A stretch of DNA of 36,487 nucleotides from Bacteroidales bacterium. GTDB lineage: Bacteria; Bacteroidota; Bacteroidia; Bacteroidales; UBA932. A model generated the notes under the pieces. It did no database searches, was not told where the DNA came from, and saw nothing but the letters and a program-made list of their open reading frames with translations. Below, piece by piece: positions 17,980 to 26,290 of this stretch. The stretch's first letter is position 1, and each line of letters begins with the position of its first letter. The translations under genes and the position numbers were made by a program. The stretch covers positions 1 through 36,487 of the forward strand of contig JAFSXX010000035.1 of the NCBI GenBank assembly GCA_017443845.1. Reading direction: 5' to 3'.

Positions 17980-18749
17980 AACGGATCCTGCTCACCACCC
18001 TCTTCGTTCTCCTGACGGCCGCCGCCGGGACGGGATACTTCCTGTTCGCCGGCGACTATGTGCGCGCCCGCGAGGATGCGGAGGTATGCGACGCCATCGA
18101 CGTGGTGATCAGGGATTCCCTCGAGAACGCCCTGGTCAGCCGCAGCGACGTCCTCGACTTCATCGACGGCGGCAAGCAGATCCTGGGACACAGGCGCGAC
18201 AGCATCCTCATAGACTCGCTCGAGAAGAGACTCCTCCAGAGGGGCGAGATCCGCTACGCCGAGATCTTTACCGACAACGGCGGAAACCTGCGCATAGAAC
18301 TGCTCCAGAGGCACGCCTCGATAAGGCTCAGGGGCGAGGGACGCGAGTTCTACAGTGATTCGACGGGATATCTCTTCCCGGTTTACAACAAGACCGACGT
18401 ACCGCTGGTGACGGGATTCATACCGGTCTCCTACACTCCGGGACAGAAAGGGTATCCATCCGCAGAAAGGGAACTCGCCTGGATGAGGGATATGGCAGGC
18501 CTGGTCTCGTACATCGAGAACCACTACTACTGGCACAAGACAATAGAACAGATAGACATCGAGAAGAACGGCGACATAGTATTCTATATGAGGGATGCCG
18601 CCCAGCGCTTCATTTTCGGGGACTTTACCGACATTCCGGGGAAGTTCGCCAAGATGGCCACCTACTACAAGGGTATCGCGCCGCTTCCCGAAGCCGCGGA
18701 TTATACCACGGTCAATTTGAAATATGACAAACAGATAATATGCAGATAA
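17973..18749 (+). CDS. ftsQ: Cell division protein FtsQ
   Basis: This bitopic membrane protein of 258 residues has an N-terminal transmembrane helix (about 3-26) and a periplasmic part with a POTRA-like first segment and a beta-rich second segment. The sequence is divergent, so the call leans on topology, length and position between murC and ftsA, which is characteristic. FtsQ recruits FtsL/FtsB and regulates FtsWI. The start overlaps murC (ATGCTGA), and the stop is one base before the ftsA ATG, so translation of all three is probably coupled. Confidence 0.88.
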   Translation: MLKRILLTTLFVLLTAAAGTGYFLFAGDYVRAREDAEVCDAIDVVIRDSLENALVSRSDVLDFIDGGKQILGHRRDSILIDSLEKRLLQRGEIRYAEIFTDNGGNLRIELLQRHASIRLRGEGREFYSDSTGYLFPVYNKTDVPLVTGFIPVSYTPGQKGYPSAERELAWMRDMAGLVSYIENHYYWHKTIEQIDIEKNGDIVFYMRDAAQRFIFGDFTDIPGKFAKMATYYKGIAPLPEAADYTTVNLKYDKQIICR

Positions 18750-18750
18750 T

Positions 18751-20256
18751 ATGGGCAATTTGATTACAGCCATAGATTTCGGCTCGTCGAAGATAGCGGT
18801 CGCCGTAGGTGAGAGGAACTCGTCGGGCATCCGCATCGTCTCGTACAACGAGGCGCCGGTGCAGGGCATCCGCGGCGGAGAGATCCGCAACGACCTGAGG
18901 GTCATCGAGACGCTGAAATCCCTGATCCGAAAGGCTGAGGACGAATGCGGAGAGCCCCTCGACAGCGCGGTTACGGGCATCTCCGGAAGTTTCATAAAGA
19001 GCAAGGAGATTACGGCCAAGAGCGCGCGCAGGGATTACGACAAATACATAACGGCCGAAGAGATCCGCAAACTCTCCGGAGAGCAGTTCAGCAAGGGCAT
19101 CGGCCAGGATGAGACTATATTCGAGGTGATTCCCCAGCGGTTCAACGTGGACGACCAGATAGGGCTCCGACTCGACGAGGTGATCGGAATGAGGGGCAGC
19201 TCGATCGAGGGTTTCTTCAAGGTCTTCTACGGCAAGGAATCGCTCTTCTCCAGGAGGAAGAAGATCCTCGCGGAATGCGGCATAGCGGTAAAGAAGGCCG
19301 TCCTCTCCCCCGTCGCATCGGCTTCAGCGGTGCTCACCACCCAGGAGATGGAAAACGGCGTGGCCCTCGTGGACATCGGAAAGGGACTTACCGAAATAGC
19401 CATAATAAAGGACAACATTGTACGCGACCTGGCGGTCATCCCCTTCGGCGGGGACGCCGTCACAAACGATATCAAGCAGGTCACCAACCTGACTTACGAC
19501 TGGTCAGAACTGGTCAAGAAGGGTTACGGCAGCTGCCTCGAGGAGTACGCTCCCGAGAACAAGCTGCTGGTCCTGCGGGGCGAGGACAACGTGGAGGAGG
19601 GAACAGTCGAGCTCTCCCTGCTCTCGCGCATCGTGGAGGCCCGTATGAGCGAGATATTCGACGCCGTGGCCTACACCGTCGCGCAGAGCGGATACGCCGG
19701 CAAACTCCCCTCGGGAGTGGTCATAACCGGCGGATGCTGCTATATGGAGCATCTGCTGCCGCTGGCAAAGGTGCTGCTCGGAGGCAAGGTCCGCCTTGCC
19801 GCACCCCGCAGCAGCATAACCGCCGATTCGGCGATCTCGGCTATGGATGCCAACGCCTCGACCGCGGTGGGACTCGTTATCGAGGCTGCGGCTGCGCGCC
19901 TCTCGTATGCAAAGGAGAGCCACGACGGCCAGCAGCGGGTACAGCCGAGGATTTCCGAGGCGCCAAGGGCCGGCAAGAGCCAGGATCGCGGGAGCCTTTT
20001 CAACGGATTCTTCAATGGAAATGAGACAGAAACGGAAGATGATGATCCTGTGGCAAAGGCTGAGGAAAGGCGGCGCCTGAAAGAGGAGGAAGAGCGCAGG
20101 AAGGCCGAGGAAAAGGCCCGTAAGGAAGAGGAAAAGAGGCGGAAGGAGGAGGAGCGCAAGCGCAAGGAGGCCGAGAAGGAAGCCAACCGCAGGAGCGGCG
20201 GCATCTTCGGCGACTTCTTCGGCGGATTATTCAACGACGGAAACGACAACGCATAG
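18751..20256 (+). CDS. ftsA: Cell division protein FtsA with extended charged C-terminal tail
   Basis: FtsA is the actin-like ATPase that ties FtsZ filaments to the cytoplasmic membrane. The actin fold is recognisable from DFGSSKIAVAVGE (9-21), the 1C-domain region around residues 80-160, VDIGKGLTE and VITGGCC. Residues 436-481 are an almost unbroken Lys/Arg/Glu stretch predicted to be a long single helix. The protein then ends in a Phe/Gly-rich amphipathic segment, GGIFGDFFGGLFND, the likely membrane-binding sequence. A similar motif, GSLFNGFFNG (414-423), precedes the charged stretch. At 501 residues it is about 80 longer than E. coli FtsA, nearly all in this tail. Confidence 0.95.
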   Translation: MGNLITAIDFGSSKIAVAVGERNSSGIRIVSYNEAPVQGIRGGEIRNDLRVIETLKSLIRKAEDECGEPLDSAVTGISGSFIKSKEITAKSARRDYDKYITAEEIRKLSGEQFSKGIGQDETIFEVIPQRFNVDDQIGLRLDEVIGMRGSSIEGFFKVFYGKESLFSRRKKILAECGIAVKKAVLSPVASASAVLTTQEMENGVALVDIGKGLTEIAIIKDNIVRDLAVIPFGGDAVTNDIKQVTNLTYDWSELVKKGYGSCLEEYAPENKLLVLRGEDNVEEGTVELSLLSRIVEARMSEIFDAVAYTVAQSGYAGKLPSGVVITGGCCYMEHLLPLAKVLLGGKVRLAAPRSSITADSAISAMDANASTAVGLVIEAAAARLSYAKESHDGQQRVQPRISEAPRAGKSQDRGSLFNGFFNGNETETEDDDPVAKAEERRRLKEEEERRKAEEKARKEEEKRRKEEERKRKEAEKEANRRSGGIFGDFFGGLFNDGNDNA

Positions 20257-20267
20257 GGAGAAACATT

Positions 20268-21503
20268 ATGGAAGAAGACTTCATACCTAAGAATTGGGAA
20301 AAGAAAGCCAACATCATCACCGTTGTAGGCGCCGGAGGCGGCGGAAGCAATGCCGTCTCGTATATGTTCTCCCAGGGCATAGACGATGTGGATTTCGCGA
20401 TCTGCAACACCGACAGGCAGGCGCTCGACATGAGCAAGGTGCCCGTCAAGCTGCAGCTGGGCGAGATCCTGACAAAGGGCCTCGGAGCCGGAACCGACGC
20501 AGTCATCGGCAAGAAGGCTGCCCAGGAATCGCTCGAGGAGATCGAGAAACTCTTCAGCGGCAGCACCGAGATGGCATTCGTCACCTGCGGAATGGGCGGC
20601 GGAACCGGAACCGGAGCAGCTCCCGTCATAGCGGAGGTGGCCCGCAAGAAGGGGCTCCTGACCGTGGGAGTCGTCACCGTACCCTTCAGGGACGAGGGCG
20701 AGGAGGCTCTTTACCGCGCCGTGGAAGGCATCAAGGAACTGCACCGCCAGGTGGACAGCATCCTGATCATCGACAACCAGAAACTCTACCAGCTCTACGA
20801 CGACATGGATGTCTTCTCGGCATTCCACAAGGCCGACGAGGTGCTCTGCACCGCAGTCAAGAGCATCGCCGAGATCATCACCAAGGGCGGACACATCAAC
20901 GCCGACTTCGCAGATGTGCGCAAGATAATGCAGAACAGCGGAGTCTCGCTGATGGGTATCGGCACAGCCTCGGGCCCCAACCGCGTCGAGGAGGCTGTGG
21001 AGCAGGCCCTCTGCTCTCCCCTGCTCCAGGAACTCGACCTGAGCACGGCCAAGAACGCCCTGGTCAACATCACCACCAGCAGCGTCGCAGGCGAGGCCGT
21101 CACGATGGCGGAACTCTCCAAGATAATGGACCTCATCAAGAGCCGCACCGGGCAGACCGTCAACTTCAAGCGCGGTATCGTACGCGACGACTCGATGGGC
21201 GACAGCGTGAGCGTCACCCTTATCGCCACGGGCTTCGAAATGACCCAGCTGCCGGTCATCGAAGTGAAGAAAAAGAACATAATCGAGGTAAAATATGGCG
21301 ATTCGGTTTCCAAAAACAAAAAGAGCGGAGTACCTTTGTATCCCGAAGAGGAATCGAATATCAGCAGCAAGCGCCGCTTCGAGGGCAAACCCTCGCTGAT
21401 AGTGTCGGCTCCCGAAGAGATTACCGAACTGGAGAACGAACCGGCATTCTACCGCAGGGAGAGGCTCATCAACCTGCAGAAAGCCGAAAAAGAACAGAAC
21501 TGA
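20268..21503 (+). CDS. ftsZ: Cell division GTPase FtsZ
   Basis: FtsZ is the tubulin homologue that polymerises into the division ring. The 411-residue protein has the nucleotide-binding loop GAGGGGSNAV (21-30), the tubulin signature GGGTGTG (110-116) and the T7 synergy-loop motif NADFADVR, so GTP binding and hydrolysis residues appear intact. A linker of about 70 residues leads to a C-terminal peptide with EPAFYRRERL, the probable FtsA-binding tail. It follows ftsA by 11 nt, with AGGGAGAAAC as ribosome-binding site, and is followed by gltX after 4 nt with no terminator. Confidence 0.98.
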   Translation: MEEDFIPKNWEKKANIITVVGAGGGGSNAVSYMFSQGIDDVDFAICNTDRQALDMSKVPVKLQLGEILTKGLGAGTDAVIGKKAAQESLEEIEKLFSGSTEMAFVTCGMGGGTGTGAAPVIAEVARKKGLLTVGVVTVPFRDEGEEALYRAVEGIKELHRQVDSILIIDNQKLYQLYDDMDVFSAFHKADEVLCTAVKSIAEIITKGGHINADFADVRKIMQNSGVSLMGIGTASGPNRVEEAVEQALCSPLLQELDLSTAKNALVNITTSSVAGEAVTMAELSKIMDLIKSRTGQTVNFKRGIVRDDSMGDSVSVTLIATGFEMTQLPVIEVKKKNIIEVKYGDSVSKNKKSGVPLYPEEESNISSKRRFEGKPSLIVSAPEEITELENEPAFYRRERLINLQKAEKEQN

Positions 21504-21507
21504 CGAA

Positions 21508-23058
21508 ATGAAAAAGAGAAGAGTGCGTTTCGCCCCGAGTCCCACCGGTCCGCTCCACATGGGCGGCGTGAGGACCGCATTGTATAACTTCCTGTACGCC
21601 CACCAGGCGGGAGGCGACTTCATCCTCCGAATCGAGGATACCGACTCCACCCGCTTCGTACCGGGTGCCGAAGAGTATATAATCGAAGCCCTGCGCTGGT
21701 GCGGCATCTACCCCGACGAAGGTGTCGATGCTGAAGGAAAGGTGGTGGAAACGCCCTCCGAGAGGCACCCTTATGCCCCTTACCGCCAGAGCCAGAGGCG
21801 CGGCATCTACCGCAAGTATGCCGAGGAACTGGTGGAGAAGGGATGCGCGTATTATGCCTTCGACACCGCGGAGGAGCTCGCATCGCTGCGCGCCGCAGCC
21901 GAGGCCGAAAAACGCACCTTCACATACAACCAGGCCACCCGCGGATCGCTCCGCAACTCGCTGACGCTTCCTGCCGACGAGGTTGCGAGGCTCCTGGAGG
22001 AGAGTACGGCGTGGACCATACGCTTCAAGACTCCGGAGAACACGGTTATCAAAATGGACGACCTTATCCGCGGCCATATCGAGGTAAACAGCGACACCCT
22101 CGACGACAAAGTGCTCTGGAAGCGTGCCGACGAACTGCCTACATACCACCTCGCAAACGTGGTTGACGACCACCTGATGGAGATAACCGACGTTATCCGC
22201 GGCGAGGAGTGGCTCCCCTCCCTCCCGCTCCACTACCTGCTCTACGATGCATTCGGATGGCAGGATTCCCGCCCCAATTTCGCCCATCTCTCTCTGCTGC
22301 TCAAGCCCGACGGAAAGGGTAAACTGAGCAAACGCGACGGCGACAGGCTCGGCTTCCCGGTCTTCCCGCTCAAGTGGGTCAACGCCGAGGGCGAGGTCTC
22401 CCGCGGCTACCGTGAGGACGGCTACTATCCCGAGGCCTTCATCAACCTCCTGGCGATGCTGGGATGGAATCCGGGCACGGAGCAGGAGCTCTTCAGCCTC
22501 GACGAACTGGTGCAGGCCTTCTCGCTCGACCGCGTGGTCAAGTCAGGCGCCCGTTTCAACCCCGACAAGGCCAAATGGTTCAACCAGGAGTATCTGCGTA
22601 TGCGCCCCACGGAGGCCCTGATCGCCGACTTCCGCGCCCTCAACGGGGAGAAGGTGGCGGCCTTCAGCGACGCATATATCGGCCAGGTGCTCGAAATGAT
22701 GAAGGAGCGCGCCCATTTCGCAAACGAACTCTGGGACCTCACGGCATTCTTCTTCGAGGCGCCGCAGACTTACGACGAGGCATCGGTGGCCAAGTTCTGG
22801 AAGGACGAGGTAAAGGAGATAATACCCAAAGTGCGGGAGGCGGTCAAGGCCATTGAGCCTTTCGACAAAGAGACCATCGAAACCGCCCTCCACGACCTGA
22901 TCACCTCCAACGAATGGCCTATGGGCAAGGTGATGAACACCCTCCGCCTCTTCCTGGTAGGAGTCTCAAAGGGCCCCGGAATCGCCGATATGATGGCCAT
23001 TTTCGGAAAGGAGGAGACTCTTCGCAGAATTGATGTTGCAATCGCAAAACTCGGATAA
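21508..23058 (+). CDS. gltX: Glutamyl-tRNA synthetase
   Basis: This class I aminoacyl-tRNA synthetase charges tRNA-Glu. The 516-residue protein has the HIGH-type motif HMGG (17-20) within FAPSPTGPLHMGG, followed by RIEDTD, and the KMSKS-type motif KLSKR (272-276), then an alpha-helical anticodon-binding half. An active glutamyl rather than glutaminyl enzyme is indicated by the bacterial GluRS layout. It starts 4 nt after ftsZ and is probably expressed from the division operon. Confidence 0.96.
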   Translation: MKKRRVRFAPSPTGPLHMGGVRTALYNFLYAHQAGGDFILRIEDTDSTRFVPGAEEYIIEALRWCGIYPDEGVDAEGKVVETPSERHPYAPYRQSQRRGIYRKYAEELVEKGCAYYAFDTAEELASLRAAAEAEKRTFTYNQATRGSLRNSLTLPADEVARLLEESTAWTIRFKTPENTVIKMDDLIRGHIEVNSDTLDDKVLWKRADELPTYHLANVVDDHLMEITDVIRGEEWLPSLPLHYLLYDAFGWQDSRPNFAHLSLLLKPDGKGKLSKRDGDRLGFPVFPLKWVNAEGEVSRGYREDGYYPEAFINLLAMLGWNPGTEQELFSLDELVQAFSLDRVVKSGARFNPDKAKWFNQEYLRMRPTEALIADFRALNGEKVAAFSDAYIGQVLEMMKERAHFANELWDLTAFFFEAPQTYDEASVAKFWKDEVKEIIPKVREAVKAIEPFDKETIETALHDLITSNEWPMGKVMNTLRLFLVGVSKGPGIADMMAIFGKEETLRRIDVAIAKLG

Positions 23059-23063
23059 ACTAT

Positions 23064-23504
23064 ATGGATAAGAAAATCATTGGAATGGCGTCCGACCACG
23101 CCGGATACGAAATGAAGGAGGCACTCAAGCCGATGCTCTCCGAAATGGGTTATGAAATCAGGGATTTCGGCGCCCACTCCACCGAAAGTATGGATTATCC
23201 CGACACGGCGCATCCCCTCGCGGAGGCGGTCGAAGCCGGTGAGGTCTGCTTCGGAATCGCCATCTGCGGCTCAGGAAACGGCATTTCGATGACCCTCAAC
23301 AAGCATCAGGGAGTCCGCGCGGCGCTCTGCTGGGAGCCCGAGCTGGGCGCCCTTGCAAAGAAGCACAACAACGCCAATGTCCTCTCCCTCCCCGGCCGTT
23401 TCATCAGCATCGATACGGCCAAGGAGATCGTGAAGGCCTATATGGCAGCCGAATTCGAAGGCGGACGCCATCAGCGCAGGGTGGAGAAGATCCCCTGCCG
23501 CTGA
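23064..23504 (+). CDS. rpiB: Ribose-5-phosphate isomerase B
   Basis: RpiB interconverts ribose 5-phosphate and ribulose 5-phosphate in the pentose phosphate pathway. The 146-residue protein has SDHAG with D11 and H12, the catalytic cysteine C68 in ICGSGNG, and H101 in HNNANV, matching the RpiB/LacAB family. The Cys supports a ribose-phosphate isomerase. A closely related sugar-phosphate isomerase such as an allose-6-phosphate enzyme cannot be excluded by sequence alone, but no sugar operon is nearby. It is packed between gltX (5 nt) and truB (0 nt). Confidence 0.93.
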   Translation: MDKKIIGMASDHAGYEMKEALKPMLSEMGYEIRDFGAHSTESMDYPDTAHPLAEAVEAGEVCFGIAICGSGNGISMTLNKHQGVRAALCWEPELGALAKKHNNANVLSLPGRFISIDTAKEIVKAYMAAEFEGGRHQRRVEKIPCR

Positions 23505-24341
23505 ATGATGGAGAGTCCCTATCACGTACTCGAAGGGTGCCCCGTCGAAGGGATGCCCGAATTCTTTGCGGAGCATCTTTCCCGCAATATCGAAGATTAC
23601 CCCTCGGGGATAGTCATCCCTCTCGACAAGCCGCTGCGCTGGACTTCGGCCGACCTCGTACGCAAGGTCAAATTCCAGCTGGTCCGGCATTTCGGGCAGA
23701 AGAAACTCAAGGTCGGCCACGCCGGAACCCTCGACCCGCTGGCGACGGGGCTTCTGATCGTCTGCGTGGGCAAGGCCACCAAGATCGCCGAGGAACTGCA
23801 GGCGCATGACAAGGAATATGTCGCCTCAGTCGAGTTCGGGGCATCTACCGCCTCGTTCGATCTGGAGCAGCCTGTGGACCAATTCTTCCCTTATGACCAC
23901 ATCACCCGCGAGGCGCTTGAAGAGGCCCTGAAGGGCTTCATAGGCGAACAGGAACAGGTTCCGCCAGTCTTTTCGGCCAAGATTATCGGCGGCCTCAGGG
24001 CCTATGAATATGCACGCGCGGGAGAGCCGGTGGAGCTTCGCAAGTCGCTGATTACCATCCATTCAATCGATATTCTCGAATGGCACGAGGCCGGAGCGCC
24101 CGAAGCCGCACGGGAAGATTCCGCACCCAAATCGGACCTGGAATCGGTCCGCCACATCCACAACTATCACACGGCGGACACCTCTTCCGACGGTTCCCGC
24201 CCTTCCGCCACATTGCGCATAAAATGCAGCAAGGGAACGTATATACGCTCCCTCGCTCGCGATCTGGGCCTTGCCCTGGGCAGCGGCGCATATCTCACCT
24301 CTCTGCGCCGCACCGCCTCCGGCCCTTTCAGACTGGACTGA
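23505..24341 (+). CDS. truB: tRNA pseudouridine(55) synthase TruB
   Basis: TruB makes pseudouridine 55 in the T-loop of tRNAs. The 278-residue protein has the catalytic motif GHAGTLDPLATG (71-82, with D77), VPPVFSA and the C-terminal SKGTYIRSLARDLG. Two oddities are an N-terminal extension of about 33 residues before the usual start at GIVIPLDKP, and a low-complexity insert of about 45 residues at roughly 187-230 between two core strands. The start ATG is directly after the rpiB stop; a second ATG follows at once. It ends 3 nt from the stop of the convergent htrA with no terminator between. Confidence 0.95.
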   Translation: MMESPYHVLEGCPVEGMPEFFAEHLSRNIEDYPSGIVIPLDKPLRWTSADLVRKVKFQLVRHFGQKKLKVGHAGTLDPLATGLLIVCVGKATKIAEELQAHDKEYVASVEFGASTASFDLEQPVDQFFPYDHITREALEEALKGFIGEQEQVPPVFSAKIIGGLRAYEYARAGEPVELRKSLITIHSIDILEWHEAGAPEAAREDSAPKSDLESVRHIHNYHTADTSSDGSRPSATLRIKCSKGTYIRSLARDLGLALGSGAYLTSLRRTASGPFRLD

Positions 24342-24344
24342 CCG

Positions 24345-25502
24345 TCAGGATTTGGTAATCGGTGTGGTGGGTTCCTCGAAGAAGGTGCACTGGAGATTCA
24401 GCGTCTCGCCTCCGCGGTTGACTTTGACGGTGATGGTGTCGCCGGGGCGGTAGCTGTTGACCTTTTCCTGAAGGGCGGCGGGGGTGTTGATCGGGGTATC
24501 GTCGATGCCTACGATCACGTCGCCGGGCTTGATGCCAGCCTTCTCGGCTGCGCTGCCGGTGGCAACTTCGTGGATATAGGCGCCTTCAAGCGACTTGAGC
24601 CCCTTCTCCTTTGCCATTTCTGTAGTGATTGCACTCATCGAAACTCCGAGTTTCGCACGCTTCACGTTGCCGAACTCGATAAGGTCGGAGACTATCTTGC
24701 TGACAATGTTGGAAGGCACTGCGAAGGAGTAGCCGGCATATGAACCGGTGGTCGAGATGATTGCGGTATTGATGCCCACGAGCTGGCCTGCCTTGTTCAC
24801 GAGCGCTCCGCCCGAGTTGCCGGGGTTGACTGCGGCATCGGTCTGGATGAAGGATTCGATCTTGAATTCACCCGTGTAGTTGGGCATCGAACGGCCCTTT
24901 GCGCTGACGATGCCGGCGGTGATGGTGGACTGGAGTTCCTTGCCCAGGGGGCTGCCGATCGCCAGCACCCACTCTCCGAGACGCAGCGCATCGGAATCGG
25001 CGAATTCGATTGCGGGCAGTTCCTCCTCAGCCTCGATCTTGATGAGGGCCACGTCGGTGGCGGGGTCGGTGCCCACTACGGTAGCGGGATAGGTCTTGTT
25101 GTTATTGAGAACCACCTGGATCTCTGTAGCGTCGGCCACAACGTGGTTGTTTGTAACGATATACCCCTCGGGCTTGATGATGACTCCCGAACCGCTTCCC
25201 TGCTGCAGCCTCTCGAACTGGTCCTTGTACTGCTCTCCGAAGAAGAATTCGAAGAAGGGGTTGTTGAGCTGTGCGCGGCTCTTGACCTTTACCTGGACAT
25301 AAACCACTGCGTCCACAGTATTCTCGGCTGCATAAGTGAAGTCGGGGTAGTCCTCGACTGACAAATTTACAGTCTTCACAGGCTGGCCGTCACGGTTCAG
25401 CGCCGACGGCTGCGCGTGGTTGAGCGCGTATTTTGATACGAAAAACGCCGTCAGGCCGCTGAGGATGACGGAAACGAGGATAATTGCTAAATTCCTTTTC
25501 AT
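24345..25502 (-). CDS. Membrane-anchored HtrA/DegS-like serine protease with one PDZ domain
   Basis: This is a trypsin-like envelope protease of the HtrA family for quality control or stress signalling. The 385-residue protein has an N-terminal hydrophobic segment (about 5-24, anchor or signal peptide) and a protease domain with catalytic H120 (TNNHVV), D150 (ATDVALI) and S230 (GNSGGAL). One PDZ domain covers about 285-375. A single PDZ and an uncleaved-looking anchor resemble DegS rather than the longer two-PDZ DegP common in Bacteroidota. The loop before the protease core contains a Phe-rich NPFFEFFFGEQ. It is divergent from mtgA across 77 bp and converges on truB. I found no convincing promoter motif for it. 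Confidence 0.9.
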   Translation of the reverse strand: MKRNLAIILVSVILSGLTAFFVSKYALNHAQPSALNRDGQPVKTVNLSVEDYPDFTYAAENTVDAVVYVQVKVKSRAQLNNPFFEFFFGEQYKDQFERLQQGSGSGVIIKPEGYIVTNNHVVADATEIQVVLNNNKTYPATVVGTDPATDVALIKIEAEEELPAIEFADSDALRLGEWVLAIGSPLGKELQSTITAGIVSAKGRSMPNYTGEFKIESFIQTDAAVNPGNSGGALVNKAGQLVGINTAIISTTGSYAGYSFAVPSNIVSKIVSDLIEFGNVKRAKLGVSMSAITTEMAKEKGLKSLEGAYIHEVATGSAAEKAGIKPGDVIVGIDDTPINTPAALQEKVNSYRPGDTITVKVNRGGETLNLQCTFFEEPTTPITKS

Positions 25503-25565
25503 ATATAGTAACTATTGATTGTCAGTGACACGGCTTGAAGGTCAAAATATGTGCCAAATAATTTA

Positions 25566-25573
25566 TAACTTTG
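25566..25573 (+). promoter_or_regulatory. Promoter -7 element of mtgA, close to the start codon
   Basis: TAACTTTG fits TAnnTTTG and ends 6 nt before the ATG at 25580, so the transcript would begin at or within a few bases of the start codon (leaderless). No good -33 TTTG is seen at the standard distance. Confidence 0.5.
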
Positions 25574-25579
25574 CGAGAT

Positions 25580-26290
25580 ATGAAACGCTGGAAACGGAAT
25601 CTTTTCATCAAACTGCCACTGCTGCTCATCGCCCTGAGCGTGCTCTGGGTAACCGTGCTGAAATTCGTTCCGGTGTACTATACTCCGCTTATGTTCAAGC
25701 GGGCATCCCAGTTCCGGGAGAAGGAGGATTTCAAGACAGTCCGCACCTGGGTACCTCTGGAGAGGATTTCGCCCGAGATGATCAAGGCGGTGATAGCCTC
25801 CGAGGACAACCGTTTCGCGCAGCACAACGGCTTCGACACCACAGAGATCCGGAAAATGTTCCACCAGCACGCCAAGCACGGAAAGAAACTCCGCGGTTGC
25901 AGCACCATTTCGCAGCAGACGGCAAAGAATGTATTCACCCTCTGCTCGGACACCGGATGGAGGAAGATAGTGGAGGCATACTACACTTTCCTGATAGAGA
26001 AGATATGGGGCAAGCGGCGCATAATGGAGGTCTATCTGAATGTGGCCGAAACCGGGAAAGGCGTTTACGGAGTGGAGGCCGCAGCCCAGAAGTATTTCGG
26101 CAGAAGCGCCGCAAAACTCAGAACCCCCGAGGCCGCCAGGATAGCGGCCTGCCTGCCCAGCCCCCTGAAGCGGAGGCCCGACGAACCGAACCAATACATC
26201 TCCCAGCGGGAGAGACAGATAAAATCACTGATGGGCAAACTCACCTATCCCGAATGGGTGACCCATCCGAAAAAGAGAGACAGGAAATGA
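25580..26290 (+). CDS. mtgA: Monofunctional biosynthetic peptidoglycan transglycosylase
   Basis: This GT51-family glycosyltransferase polymerises lipid II into glycan strands without a transpeptidase domain. From the ATG at 25580 it has 236 residues. There is a transmembrane helix at about 9-30, and the catalytic motif EDNRFAQHNGFD (75-86) with E75. RGCSTISQQTAKN (105-117) and KRRIMEVYLN with E150 follow. A TTG nine bases earlier is in frame but lies in the promoter element, so I prefer the ATG. The stop overlaps the next gene's start as ATGA, which implies translational coupling. Confidence 0.94.
   Translation: MKRWKRNLFIKLPLLLIALSVLWVTVLKFVPVYYTPLMFKRASQFREKEDFKTVRTWVPLERISPEMIKAVIASEDNRFAQHNGFDTTEIRKMFHQHAKHGKKLRGCSTISQQTAKNVFTLCSDTGWRKIVEAYYTFLIEKIWGKRRIMEVYLNVAETGKGVYGVEAAAQKYFGRSAAKLRTPEAARIAACLPSPLKRRPDEPNQYISQRERQIKSLMGKLTYPEWVTHPKKRDRK

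Noticed and set aside
25519-26286. A long upstream extension of the phosphodiester glycosidase frame
   Set aside because: The extension is out of frame within mtgA, and a proper signal peptide begins at the ATG at 26287.
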